Made by a program: the position numbers and the translations under genes. A stretch of 64,000 nt of DNA, taken from the NCBI RefSeq assembly GCF_000208385.1, contig NC_015436.1, positions 248,001 through 312,000 on the forward strand. Direction: 5' to 3'. Source of the DNA: Parasphaerochaeta coccoides DSM 17374. Lineage in GTDB: Bacteria; Spirochaetota; Spirochaetia; Sphaerochaetales; Sphaerochaetaceae. The notes under the pieces were generated by a model. That model was not told where the DNA came from. It was given only the letters and a program-made list of their open reading frames with translations, and did no database searches. Positions 47,151 to 56,219 of the stretch are shown one piece after another. Position 1 is the stretch's first letter. Each line of letters starts with the position of its first letter.

Positions 47151-47367
47151 TGCATATTGTGTCTATATGTCGTTTTCCGACTGGCTGCCATGTGATTGAT
47201 ATACGGGAAAAATCAATCTTCCCAGAAGATTTTTTCAGAAGATAAAGGCGTTGTATTCCAAAAACTCCTATGAACAAAATGTGTTTACGCTACAAAAAGT
47301 CATTGCATGTTTTGTGATTTTGCTCATATACTATTACTATCTCTTGAATCGGAGGATGCAGTGCGCC

Positions 47368-48669
47368 ATGTATCGTACAGCAATGGAAGCCCTGAAAAAT
47401 TGGAAGGCGAAAAGCACTAAGAAGCCACTCATCATCCGTGGGGCGCGTCAAGTCGGCAAGACGTGGTTGATGAAAGAATTCGGACGGACTGAGTATGAGC
47501 ACACTGTCTATATCAGTTTTGATAACAATCAACTCATGAAGGAACTGTTTTCTGTTGACTTCAATGTCATCCGCCTTATCACTGGCATTGAGCTTTATGC
47601 GGGTCATAAAATCAATCCGGCCAACACCCTCATTATTTTTGATGAAGTACAAGAAGTACCAACAGCATTGACATCCCTTAAGTATTTCAACGAAAACAAA
47701 CCGGAATATCAAATAATCTGCGCAGGTTCACTGCTTGGGATTGCACTCCACCAAGGTACGTCTTTCCCCGTCGGGAAAGTAGAGTTCTTGGATCTTTATC
47801 CACTTTCGTTCATTGAATTCATGCTTGCCATGGGGAAAGGGCAGTTTGCATCCCTATTGGGAAAACATGATTTCGCCATGGTGTCTTCGTTCAGACAGGA
47901 GTACATAGATTTATTAAAACATTACTATTATGTGGGAGGCATGCCGGAGGCAGTGCTATCATTTGCTACTGACCGGAATTTCCCTGAAGTTCGTGAGATT
48001 CAGAAGCGCATCCTTGTTGCCTATGAGCAGGACTTCTCCAAACATGCACCGAACGATGTTGTTCCATGTATCCGCATGCTGTGGCATAGTATTCCGGCAC
48101 AGCTTACAAAAGAAAACAAAAAATTCATCTACGGCCTTATCAAGGAAGGCGCACGAGCGCGGGAATACGAATATGTCCTGATGTGGCTAGCCGACTGTGG
48201 TCTTGTACACAAAGTTCATCGTGTCACTGCACCGAACCTGCCACTTAAAGCATACGAAGATTTGAAAGCTTTTAAATTGTTCATTGTGGATGTCGGCTTA
48301 CTTTCATGCATGACACGGCTCAGTCAGGAAGTTTTGCTTGATGGCAATGCGCTTTTCGTGGAATTCAAAGGTGCATTGACTGAACAATATGTGTTGCAGC
48401 AATTGAAGACAATTCCGGACATCGACACGTATTATTGGACGAATGAGCGAAATACTTCTGAAATTGATTTTCTGCTTGATATGGGGAATTCCGCAATCCC
48501 TCTTGAGGTCAAAGCAGAACTAAACTTACAGAGCAAAAGCCTGAGAGCCTTTGCGGACAAATACCATCCAGGCTTGTCCATCCGTACATCCATGTCGGAT
48601 TACAAGAGGGCGGATTGGTTGCTTAACCTGCCGCTTTATGCTGTCGGATGCATTGCCAGCTCTGTGTAA
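47368..48669 (+). CDS. AAA ATPase with DUF4143 domain
   Basis: 433 residues. The AAA_14 domain has Walker A 'RGARQVGKTWLMKEFG', Walker B 'LIIFDEVQEVP' and sensor 'IICAGSLLGIAL'. The C-terminal DUF4143 domain (about 210-400) ends in a nuclease-like segment 'YYWTNERNTSEIDFLLDMGNSAIPLEVKAE' (PD-(D/E)xK-like E-I-D...E-V-K). These proteins are widespread in gut anaerobes and unassigned. GGAGG lies 12 nt before the ATG at 47368 and abuts the ATG at 47356, so either start is possible; an upstream stretch from 47251 is hydrophobic by chance. Confidence 0.87.
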   Translation: MYRTAMEALKNWKAKSTKKPLIIRGARQVGKTWLMKEFGRTEYEHTVYISFDNNQLMKELFSVDFNVIRLITGIELYAGHKINPANTLIIFDEVQEVPTALTSLKYFNENKPEYQIICAGSLLGIALHQGTSFPVGKVEFLDLYPLSFIEFMLAMGKGQFASLLGKHDFAMVSSFRQEYIDLLKHYYYVGGMPEAVLSFATDRNFPEVREIQKRILVAYEQDFSKHAPNDVVPCIRMLWHSIPAQLTKENKKFIYGLIKEGARAREYEYVLMWLADCGLVHKVHRVTAPNLPLKAYEDLKAFKLFIVDVGLLSCMTRLSQEVLLDGNALFVEFKGALTEQYVLQQLKTIPDIDTYYWTNERNTSEIDFLLDMGNSAIPLEVKAELNLQSKSLRAFADKYHPGLSIRTSMSDYKRADWLLNLPLYAVGCIASSV

Positions 48670-48823
48670 AAAACCTGGATTCACGATTGCTGCATATCAT
48701 CCTCATGGCATTTGTTTTTCCTTTACCATACTTGAACAATCCACAAACCGCCAATACAATCAGACGGATGGCACAGTGTGTCGTTGCATGTTTTACAACT
48801 GTTCCAGGGGGAGACATCCACCA

Positions 48824-50131
48824 ATGATAATTTGCAAATTCGGGGGAAGCAGCGTTGCTGACGCCGCCCATGTCAAGAAAGTAAAAGCAATACTGCATGA
48901 AGATAACCAACGAAATATCGTTATCGTATCGGCTCCTGGCCGCCGGTTTGCGGAAGATGAAAAAGTAACCGACATGCTATACAAATGCGCGGCTCTCGTA
49001 GCGGAAGGCAAGTCCTGTCTCCCCGTGTTCAGGAAGATTGAGGACCGCTACCGAACCATCATCCGTGGCCTGGGGATGGATGAAACACTTCTGGACGAAG
49101 AATTCAAGACAATCCGGGAAGACATCAGTTCCTCCCGTGGAGCTGATTACGCCGCCAGCCGCGGAGAATACTTAAGTGCTCGGCTTGTAGCGGAATATCT
49201 GGGATGGAAATTCATAGATACCGCGCCGCTTATTGTCGTAAAGAGTGACGGGACGCCGGATGACAGTTCACTGCTCCATCTCTCCCAAGCTCTTTCTTCC
49301 GATGGCCGGTACGTATTGCCTGGTTTCTATGGTGTCAACGCGGAAGGCCAGATTAAGACTTTCTCCCGTGGAGGCTCTGACATCACCGGAGCCATTGTGG
49401 CTCGTGCGGCGAAAGCCGAGGCATATGAAAACTGGACGGATGTGTCCGGAATTTTCGCCGCGGATCCCCGCATCGTTCCCGACGCGCATGTCATCAGCGA
49501 AATGACATACTCGGAAGTCCGCGACCTGGCGGCAGTAGGAGCGGGGGTATTCCATGAGGAGGCCATCGCTCCTGTCATCCCTCTCAATATTCCTGTCATT
49601 GTGAAGAACACTAATGCGCCCAAGGATGCCGGTACGCGTATCGTTCCCCGCAGGGACACATCGGGACGACCTCTGGCCGGCGTGTCCTCGAAGAAAGGAT
49701 ATACGCGCCTCATGATTCACAAGCTGATGCTTTTCAAGCAGCCTGGTATACGGCATGCCCTGCTGACCTTGCTGCATGTGTTCGGTGTGCGTCCTGAATA
49801 CTCGACCTATGGCATTGATTCCATCGTCTGGTTCTACGACAATACCCAGACCACTGACGCCGTGGCTGGGGAAATGGTGGAGCGGTTGCGTCAGGAGTTC
49901 GAGCTTGACCGAGTGGAGCTCACATCAGGCCATGCGGTAATCGGAATCGTAGGAGAAGCCATCATGGATGTTCCGGGAAAATTCGCCCATGGCATCCAGA
50001 GTCTTGATGAACATGATATTCCTGTCTGTGGCGTCACGTATGGCGTGTCCGAAGTCAGTGCGCTGATCGTGGTCAAGGAAACCCATGCCACGGAAGCAGT
50101 CAAAATCCTCTACGAGACAGTCTTGGCGTAA
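48824..50131 (+). CDS. lysC: Aspartokinase
   Basis: 435 residues. The kinase domain starts 'MIICKFGGSSVADAAHVKKV' and continues with 'FSRGGSDITGAIVARAAKAEAYENWTDVSGIFAADPR'. Two ACT domains (about 290-435, 'LMIHKLMLFKQPGIRHALLTLLHVFGVRPEY' and 'VGEAIMDVPGKFAHGIQSL') would sense Lys or Thr. First step of the Lys/Thr/Met branch. The start at 48824 follows GGGGGAG by 11 nt; an upstream in-frame stretch to 48551 overlaps the previous gene. Monocistronic, convergent with the ABC ATPase. Confidence 0.95.
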   Translation: MIICKFGGSSVADAAHVKKVKAILHEDNQRNIVIVSAPGRRFAEDEKVTDMLYKCAALVAEGKSCLPVFRKIEDRYRTIIRGLGMDETLLDEEFKTIREDISSSRGADYAASRGEYLSARLVAEYLGWKFIDTAPLIVVKSDGTPDDSSLLHLSQALSSDGRYVLPGFYGVNAEGQIKTFSRGGSDITGAIVARAAKAEAYENWTDVSGIFAADPRIVPDAHVISEMTYSEVRDLAAVGAGVFHEEAIAPVIPLNIPVIVKNTNAPKDAGTRIVPRRDTSGRPLAGVSSKKGYTRLMIHKLMLFKQPGIRHALLTLLHVFGVRPEYSTYGIDSIVWFYDNTQTTDAVAGEMVERLRQEFELDRVELTSGHAVIGIVGEAIMDVPGKFAHGIQSLDEHDIPVCGVTYGVSEVSALIVVKETHATEAVKILYETVLA

Positions 50132-50159
50132 AGATGCCGACAGCGACACAGTATAAAAA

Positions 50160-50183
50160 CACCGTGGTTCTTCAACCACGGTG
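50160..50183 (-). terminator. Terminator shared between lysC and the ABC ATPase gene
   Basis: CACCGTGGTT-CTTC-AACCACGGTG, a perfect 10-bp stem with a 4-nt loop. On the minus strand it is followed by TTTTTA, so it mainly ends the ATPase transcript; on the plus strand it can still act as a weak stop for lysC. Confidence 0.8.
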
Positions 50184-50216
50184 CCATGTTAGTGAGCGAT
50201 GAAACCCTAACAAAAC

Positions 50217-51311
50217 CTAGCGGATGGCTTCCTCAGTCTCCAAATCAAAGAATTTCGCCTTGGCGAGGTTCGGAATCAGGGAGATAGGTTCGTCCACCGC
50301 AATCTTGACGCTCGGTTCAATCTTGCCAATGACCTGGTTGCGGGAAGTCGCCACATAGACGTGGGTCTCGGAACCGAGAGGCTCGACAACGCTGACCTGT
50401 CCGTTGATGGTGACGCCATCTTCTGCCTTATGGGAGAAGGTGACATCCTCAGGACGGATGCCGAAGGTGACGGACTTGCCAACATAAGACTTCAGCAGCT
50501 TGGCATGAGTGTCAGTCAACTTGATGCGGAAACTGCCTTCATTGGCATACAACGCGCCTCCGTCTTCCTCAATGGCAGTCACCAGGAAGTTCATCGGAGG
50601 AGAGCCAATGAAGCCTGCGACGAACTTGTTCGCTGGTTCATTGTACAGCTCAAGAGGTCCGCCAATCTGCTGAATGAGACCCAGCTTCATGACAACAATC
50701 TTGTCGGCCATGGTCAATGCCTCGACCTGGTCATGGGTGACATAGATCATGGTAGCCTTCAACCTGTTGTGCAGACCGGAAATCTCCGCTCTCATCTGGA
50801 CGCGCAACTTGGCGTCGAGGTTGGACAAAGGTTCGTCGAACAAGAATACCTTGGGCTTACGGACAATGGCGCGACCTACTGCAACGCGCTGACGTTGACC
50901 GCCGGACAGAGCCTTGGGCTTGCGCTCAAGAAGTTCTTCGATGTCCAGGATTTTTGCCGCCTCGCGGACGCGCTGGTCAATCTCATCCTTGGGGAACTTG
51001 CGGATTTTCAGACCGAACGCCATGTTGTCATACACGGTCATGTGCGGATACAGGGCGTAGTTCTGGAATACCATGGCAATGTCGCGATCCTTCGGGGGAA
51101 CATCGTTGACGAGCTTATCATCAATGCGAAGCTCTCCCTCTGTGATGTCCTCAAGACCTGCAATCATGCGCAGGGTAGTGGACTTACCGCAACCGGAAGG
51201 TCCTACGAACACGACGAATTCACGATCATTGATGATAATGTTCGCCTTATCGACTGCCTTTACGCCGCCATCATATATTTTAGTGATGTCGGTGAGTGTT
51301 ACTGTGGCCAT
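50217..51311 (-). CDS. ugpC: Sugar ABC transporter ATP-binding protein, UgpC/MsmX type
   Basis: 364 residues with Walker A GPSGCGKSTT, signature 'LSGGQRQRVAVGRAIVRKPKVFLFDEPLSNLDAKLR', and a C-terminal TOBE/OB regulatory domain ('IRPEDVTFSHKAEDGVTINGQVSVVEPLGSETHVYV'). This length and architecture are those of multitask CUT1 ATPases (MsmX in Bacillus, MsiK in Streptomyces), which serve several permease pairs. It stands alone, while the sugar operon at 37870-41023 lacks an ATPase, so it probably energises that one among others. AGGAGG precedes the ATG. Three 10-bp direct repeats lie upstream at 51381-51410. Confidence 0.93.
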   Translation of the reverse strand: MATVTLTDITKIYDGGVKAVDKANIIINDREFVVFVGPSGCGKSTTLRMIAGLEDITEGELRIDDKLVNDVPPKDRDIAMVFQNYALYPHMTVYDNMAFGLKIRKFPKDEIDQRVREAAKILDIEELLERKPKALSGGQRQRVAVGRAIVRKPKVFLFDEPLSNLDAKLRVQMRAEISGLHNRLKATMIYVTHDQVEALTMADKIVVMKLGLIQQIGGPLELYNEPANKFVAGFIGSPPMNFLVTAIEEDGGALYANEGSFRIKLTDTHAKLLKSYVGKSVTFGIRPEDVTFSHKAEDGVTINGQVSVVEPLGSETHVYVATSRNQVIGKIEPSVKIAVDEPISLIPNLAKAKFFDLETEEAIR

Positions 51312-51380
51312 ACAGCCTCCTCTTATCTTATAGATATTCTATTTTAGCTCGCATGAAAACTGATGTCAAATCAAAATTCT

Positions 51381-51410
51381 TGTCATATTGTGTCATAGCG
51401 TGTCATAGCG
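51381..51410. promoter_or_regulatory. Three 10-bp tandem repeats upstream of the ugpC-type gene
   Basis: TGTCATATTG, TGTCATAGCG, TGTCATAGCG follow one another without gaps, 70-100 bp upstream of the ATPase ATG on its promoter side. Exact one-turn spacing is typical for cooperative binding by a regulator on one DNA face. An ordinary satellite is the alternative. Confidence 0.5.
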
Positions 51411-51546
51411 GGGCAGTGAGGACTGCGCGACACGACCACCACGTTTTATCCCGCTTTTACAACAACTGAACCAAGTCTCCCTTGCCCCCATCGGATGTTT
51501 TTGATACGATGCCACAAGTGCGGGAAACCGTGGGAGGCATTCACGA

Positions 51547-52053
51547 ATGAAAGACAGCCGCATGCGCATCATCACCACCGGAGGCACATTTGACAAACAG
51601 TATGATGCCATTACGGGCGAGCTGACATTCCGTTCATCCCAACTTCCCCGCCTTCTGCTGGAAGCCCGTTGCACGCTGGAAACACACCTTGTAGGCCCTG
51701 TCGCTGTTGACAGTCTGGTAATGACCGAAGAACAGCGCAACGAGATAGCACGGGAGTGTTCACAAAGTCCGGAGAACATGGTCGTGGTCATCCATGGAAC
51801 CGATACCATGATTGCGACTGCCACCATTGTTGCCCGGACACTTGGCCCTGGTGATCAGCATGTGGTGGTGTTCACCGGAGCCATGATTCCGTATTCCCTG
51901 GAGGGTTCCGATGCCGCCTTCAATCTGGGCAGTGCCATGACCGCCGCCCAAGTACTCACTCCCGGTGTCTACATATGCATGAGCGGACGAGTCTTCACAT
52001 GGGATGATTGCGTCAAGAACAAAACAAAAGGAATCTTCGAGACGCTTACATGA
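51547..52053 (+). CDS. Single-domain L-asparaginase-like protein
   Basis: 168 residues, corresponding only to the N-terminal domain of type I/II asparaginases. The catalytic Thr motif 'ITTGGTFDKQYDAITGEL' (Thr about 12) and the 'VVIHGTDTMIATATIV' motif (T-D pair, about 83-85) are both present. Full asparaginases need about 330 residues with a C-terminal domain, which is absent here, and no remnant of it follows before fhs. Short stand-alone versions are known as hypothetical proteins. GGGAGG lies 10 nt upstream; Met 6 is another possible start. Confidence 0.82.
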   Translation: MKDSRMRIITTGGTFDKQYDAITGELTFRSSQLPRLLLEARCTLETHLVGPVAVDSLVMTEEQRNEIARECSQSPENMVVVIHGTDTMIATATIVARTLGPGDQHVVVFTGAMIPYSLEGSDAAFNLGSAMTAAQVLTPGVYICMSGRVFTWDDCVKNKTKGIFETLT

Positions 52054-52127
52054 AACCGTCTCTGTTTCCCTATAATGGGCTGAAAGTGTATGGCGAATGA
52101 TGCTGGAGAGAAAGGAGGATGGAGCTC

Positions 52128-53798
52128 ATGGGGAAATTCCTGACGGATATCGAAATAGCACAAGCCACGGAAATGAACAGGATTGCGGACGTCGCAACTG
52201 CTTTGGGAATCAGCGACTTCATTCCTTATGGCATGTACAAGGCGAAGGTCGATGTCAACCGTCTCTCCGACAGGAAGCCTGACGGTCGGCTCATCTTGGT
52301 CACCGCAATCAATCCGACACCCGCCGGAGAAGGAAAAACTACTACGGCCATCGGCCTTGCCGACGGACTCAACCGTCTGGGCAAGAAAGCGGTCCTGGCG
52401 TTGCGCGAACCATCCTTGGGGCCTGTATTCGGTATCAAGGGTGGAGCGGCAGGCGGCGGATATGCCCAAGTAGTTCCCATGGAAGACATCAACCTGCACT
52501 TCACCGGGGATTTCCACGCCATTACTTCTGCCAACAATCTGCTGGCCGCCATGCTGGACAACCATATCTACCAAGGCAATGAACTGAAAATAGACATCAA
52601 CCGCATCACATGGAAACGTACGATGGACATGAACGACCGTCAGCTCCGCCGCATCACCGATGGACTGGGCGGTAAGACGGGAGGCATCCCCCGTGACGAT
52701 GGATTTGAGATTACCGCCGCCTCCGAAGTCATGGCCATTCTCTGCCTGGCGCGTGATGCCGAGGATTTAAAGGAACGTCTGGGACGTATCATTGTCGGAT
52801 ATACGGAAGACGACAAGCCGGTGACTGCCGCGGGACTCAAGGCACATGGCGCTATGGCGGCACTCCTCAAGGATGCCCTCATGCCTAATCTGGTACAGAC
52901 GCTGGAGCACAACCCCGCCTTGATTCATGGCGGACCTTTCGCCAACATCGCCCATGGTTGCAACAGCATCATTGCCACGCGCACAGCTCTGCAACTGGGA
53001 GAGTATGCTGTGACCGAGGCTGGTTTCGGTGCTGACCTTGGCGCGGAAAAATTCATTGATATCGCCTGTCGGGAGCTGAACCGAATGCCGGATGCCGTCG
53101 TCATCGTGGCCACGGTCAGGGCATTGAAGATGCACGGGGGAGCAAGTAAGGAGAATGCCGGCCAAAAAGACATCGCCGCCCTGGAAAAAGGTATGCCGAA
53201 TCTTGCCAGGCACATGGAGAACATCACACAGGTGTTCGGGTTGCCTGCCGTAGTTGCAATCAATCATTTTCCTGCTGATGCTCCTGAAGAATTGAATATG
53301 GTGCGCTCTTTCTGTGAAGACGCCGGAGTGCCGGTAGTTTTGAGCGATGTATGGGGCAAGGGAGGAGATGGCGCGCTTGAGTTGGCATCCGAGGTTGTCC
53401 GTTTGAGTGCCTCCCCCCGACGTCCCTATGCGCCGCTTTACGATGCAGGGGCAAGAATAAAGGACAAGATTGCGGCCATCGTTACCCGTGTTTACGGAGG
53501 ACAAGGCGTGGAGTATTCCGAGGATGCGGAGGCCAGCATCGCACGTTTGGAACATCTTGGGCTGGACAAATTTCCTATTTGCATAGCAAAAACGCAATAT
53601 TCTCTCTCTGATGATCCTAAGAAACTGGCTCGTCCAGAGGGATTCACTGTCAAAGTGCGCACTGTGAAGCTATCAGCCGGTGCCGGTTTCATTGTCGTGT
53701 TGAGCGGCAGTATCATGACCATGCCCGGTCTGCCAAAAGTCCCAGCCGCTGAGAACATGGACATTGCCCCGGACGGAACGTTAAGCGGGATTTTCTGA
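52128..53798 (+). CDS. fhs: Formate-tetrahydrofolate ligase
   Basis: 556 residues. Joins formate to tetrahydrofolate using ATP, the entry step of the methyl branch of the Wood-Ljungdahl pathway and a source of 10-formyl-THF in many anaerobes. The P-loop '[29 protein letters not shown]' (about 65), '[41 protein letters not shown]' and '[12 protein letters not shown]' are diagnostic. The ATG at 52128 lies 9 nt after AAAGGAGG; an earlier ATG at 52119 is too close to that site. Confidence 0.97.
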   Translation: MGKFLTDIEIAQATEMNRIADVATALGISDFIPYGMYKAKVDVNRLSDRKPDGRLILVTAINPTPAGEGKTTTAIGLADGLNRLGKKAVLALREPSLGPVFGIKGGAAGGGYAQVVPMEDINLHFTGDFHAITSANNLLAAMLDNHIYQGNELKIDINRITWKRTMDMNDRQLRRITDGLGGKTGGIPRDDGFEITAASEVMAILCLARDAEDLKERLGRIIVGYTEDDKPVTAAGLKAHGAMAALLKDALMPNLVQTLEHNPALIHGGPFANIAHGCNSIIATRTALQLGEYAVTEAGFGADLGAEKFIDIACRELNRMPDAVVIVATVRALKMHGGASKENAGQKDIAALEKGMPNLARHMENITQVFGLPAVVAINHFPADAPEELNMVRSFCEDAGVPVVLSDVWGKGGDGALELASEVVRLSASPRRPYAPLYDAGARIKDKIAAIVTRVYGGQGVEYSEDAEASIARLEHLGLDKFPICIAKTQYSLSDDPKKLARPEGFTVKVRTVKLSAGAGFIVVLSGSIMTMPGLPKVPAAENMDIAPDGTLSGIF

Positions 53799-54467
53799 AT
53801 TGAGGGGATTGCAAGTATCAACCCGGAAACGGAATAATAAAAAAGCTTGACAGGCAGAAAAACTGGTTGCATCATTCGTTTTACGCCAAGTCTGGAGTTC
53901 TCTAGTCTGGTGTGTGTAATAACCAAGTAAAGAGCGGCTTCGCGCATTGAACGCAGTTTGTCGCTATGCTTCATGGACACCGTTGTTTCTTACGCCTGAA
54001 TGCAGGGGAGGAGCATGGGTCCTTTTTTTTGGTTCAGCCGAAACTTGGGGGCGGTTATCTCCCCTTATATGGCTGCAAAAGACCCGGTAAAAGACTGTAG
54101 GGATGCCATAGATGTATGTCTTTACGCGACTGGGTTTGCCAAAGATATTCGAATTATTGTTAAGAGGATGATGACAATGCTTTTATGAAGGAAAAATATC
54201 TTTGATTCATATAAAATTCCCAAATCGGAATATTATAATAGATAATGAATCCTCATCTTCACATATAGAAATACGGGAGTCCGTAGGATCATCCCGCTTT
54301 ATTGGCATATGCGTTCAAGGAAGAAAAGAGTCATTCTTTCCCTCATTCCTGAAATACCTGCGCCGCTACCACAGAATATCCTTATATGTATGTAAATATG
54401 ATTGAAAATCATATCTTGAATTTTCACGTGGCTTGCTATATTATCACACAGCAAGACTCTTCAACGT
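53799..54467. other. 669-bp gap between fhs and tRNA-Gly
   Basis: No confident gene. A 62-codon frame at 54000-54188 has GGGGAGG upstream of an internal ATG (54015) but resembles nothing I know and may be a gene remnant. The last part holds the tRNA promoter (54416-54444). No terminator with a T-run is evident after fhs. Confidence 0.5.
54416..54444 (+). promoter_or_regulatory. Promoter of tRNA-Gly
   Basis: TTGAAT (54416-54421), a 17-bp spacer, TATTAT (54439-54444); the predicted start site is about 15 nt before the mature tRNA 5' end. Confidence 0.55.
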
Positions 54468-54539
54468 GCGACAGTCGTATAGCGGTTATTACCCGAGCTT
54501 CCCAAGCTCGTGATGAGGGTTCGACTCCCTTCTGTCGCT
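54468..54539 (+). tRNA. tRNA-Gly (anticodon CCC)
   Basis: Acceptor stem GCGACAG (54468-54474) with CTGTCGC (54532-54538) plus one base; anticodon stem CGAGC/GCTCG enclosing TTCCCAA, hence anticodon CCC; T-arm GAGGG-TTCGACT-CCCTT. The D-arm is the weaker one (GTA/TAC). CCA is not encoded. The downstream region contains short gene-like scraps, so integration at this tRNA in the past is possible. Confidence 0.93.
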
Positions 54540-54991
54540 TGAAAAAATAAATTGTTTTAAATAAAGAAATTAGTGAAGCTCTTGGGAAAAAGCTGGAAGC
54601 TGGTACTCTGGTTATCTACACCAAAATGACAACAGAATATAGCCGTGAAGCAACGCTACACCCTCTATAAACGTTATATTGACAACAGCAAACGGAATCT
54701 GACGTAGAGCAACATATGGCATATGGCGTTACCTGGCGGCGAGTCATTAAGTTCTAAATCACATGTGATGAGATGTTCAATCTCACTCCCCATATTTACC
54801 AGGAAAGGGTTCAGCCACGATTTCGGCATGCAGAACAATTTTGACATGAAAGAAGCTATTTCCTTGACAGCGCTTGAAAGCCGGGGTTAGCATGAACGAC
54901 AGGAAAGGGAGAGCGGGGAGCTACCCTGCCATGCAACATCTTCCCCTGACACGGGGCAGGTGTCTTGTACCCTGTATTCTTTGGAGGACAT
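54540..54991. other. 452-bp gap after tRNA-Gly
   Basis: No intact gene. Short open stretches, such as one reading 'LGKKLEAGTLVIYTKMTTEY' (from about 54580) and another reading 'VKQRYTLYKRYIDNSKRNLT' (about 54647-54706), look like broken coding sequence but cannot be assigned. The last 100 bp before the binding-protein gene would hold its promoter. Confidence 0.45.
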
Positions 54992-56032
54992 ATGAAAAAG
55001 TTCCTGATTATCCTTTGTGCGTTATCCCTCATCGCGACCATGGCTTTCGCTCAGGGATCCGCTGAAACAAAACCCGCCGCGACACCTGCCGTTTCCAGCG
55101 GTAGCCTCAATGCGTACACCACGCTTGAAGAACCCCTTGCGGCCAAGTTATTCCAGCTCTTTGAAGCTGAAACTGGAATAAAAGTCAACTTTGTGCGCCT
55201 GACCGGAGGCGAAACCGTCGCGCGGCTCGAAGCGGAAGCATCGAATCCCCAGGCATCCATCTGGGTTGGAGGTGTCGGCCTTGACCACATCACCGCCAAG
55301 AGCAAAAAACTGACCACTCCCTACGTCAGCCGCTATGCGGCCAAAACTCCTGCGCAGTTCAGGGATCCCGACAACTATTATATCGGCTTGTATGTCGGAC
55401 CGTTGACATTCGTCACCCATACCGGACGCGCGAAAGAGCTGGGTCTGGACATCCCCACTAGCTGGGCAGACCTGCTCAAGCCTGAATACAAAGGCTACAT
55501 CCGCATGGCAAGTCCCAATTCCTCCGGTACGGCGTACAACGTCATTACGACCATACTTGACATTCAGGGAACTGAAGATGCCACCATGGCGTACCTGAAG
55601 GCACTGGACAAGAACATCGACCAATATACCCAAAGTGGATCCGCCCCTGGCAAGAGCGTCGCAATCGGTGAGATTCCCATTGCCATCGGTTATGCGCACG
55701 ACCAGGTCAAGCTCAAGGAAGCTGGCTCCCCCGTCGTAATCACGGCACCGAGCGAAGGCACAGGTTATGAACTTGCCTCCATGTCTTTGGTAGCTGGCGG
55801 CAAAGATTCCGTCAATGCAAAGAAGCTGTATGACTGGATACTTTCCAGCCCCATCGCACAGCAGACCTTCACTGAATGGTATGTTGTACTCGTAGCCGAA
55901 GGCGCACCGAAGCATCCTGATGCCCTGTCCATCACAGAGATTAAGACTGTCGTCCAAGACATGGCATGGGATGGGGATACGGTCAACAAGACCCGCTTGC
56001 TCGACCGCTGGAACAAAGAAATCGGAAGGTAG
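54992..56032 (+). CDS. Iron(III)-type ABC transporter substrate-binding protein (FbpA/AfuA-like)
   Basis: 346 residues. Signal peptide MKKFLIILCALSLIATMAFA then 'QGSAETKPAA'. The mature part is a type 2 binding protein ('LNAYTTLEEPLAAKLFQLFEAETGIKVNFVRLTGGETVARLEAEA', 'KPEYKGYIRMASPNSSGTAYNVIT', 'ARKLYDWIL'-like segment). It belongs to the family that binds ferric iron, but related members take phosphonates, thiamine or sugar phosphates, so the ligand is open. The ATG at 54992 lies 6 nt after TTGGAGG. Followed by a two-domain permease and an ATPase. No Fur box was seen upstream. Confidence 0.9.
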   Translation: MKKFLIILCALSLIATMAFAQGSAETKPAATPAVSSGSLNAYTTLEEPLAAKLFQLFEAETGIKVNFVRLTGGETVARLEAEASNPQASIWVGGVGLDHITAKSKKLTTPYVSRYAAKTPAQFRDPDNYYIGLYVGPLTFVTHTGRAKELGLDIPTSWADLLKPEYKGYIRMASPNSSGTAYNVITTILDIQGTEDATMAYLKALDKNIDQYTQSGSAPGKSVAIGEIPIAIGYAHDQVKLKEAGSPVVITAPSEGTGYELASMSLVAGGKDSVNAKKLYDWILSSPIAQQTFTEWYVVLVAEGAPKHPDALSITEIKTVVQDMAWDGDTVNKTRLLDRWNKEIGR

Positions 56033-56075
56033 CAATCCCTGTATGCGTTCCTGGGGAACGTGTATCCAATAATGC

Positions 56076-56174
56076 GGGGTTGTTGCAAAAGTGTGAAAGC
56101 TTAAGCAACGACCCCTTACTATGTAGGAAAATAAGAGGGATGGATGCTACAAAACTTACTTTTGCAACGCCCTC
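56076..56174. repeat. Dispersed palindromic repeat, copy B, inside the transporter operon
   Basis: GGGGTTGTTGC (56076-56086) and GCAACGACCCC (56105-56115) form one hairpin; the outer ends GGGGTTGTTGCAAAAGT and, inverted, ACTTTTGCAACGCCCTC (56158-56174) match at 14 of 17 positions. The first 40 bp align with copy A (2012-2049) in inverse orientation. It sits between the binding-protein and permease genes, where it may act as a stabiliser or partial terminator. Confidence 0.7.
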
Positions 56175-56219
56175 TTATGATTCCAGGACTTTCCCATTTC
56201 ATCCAACAAGGCGGTCTGT

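Noticed and set aside
54000-54188. 62-codon frame as a protein-coding gene
   Set aside because: It has a possible ribosome site but no recognisable sequence, no neighbour that fits and low-complexity composition; kept only as a note in the gap entry.
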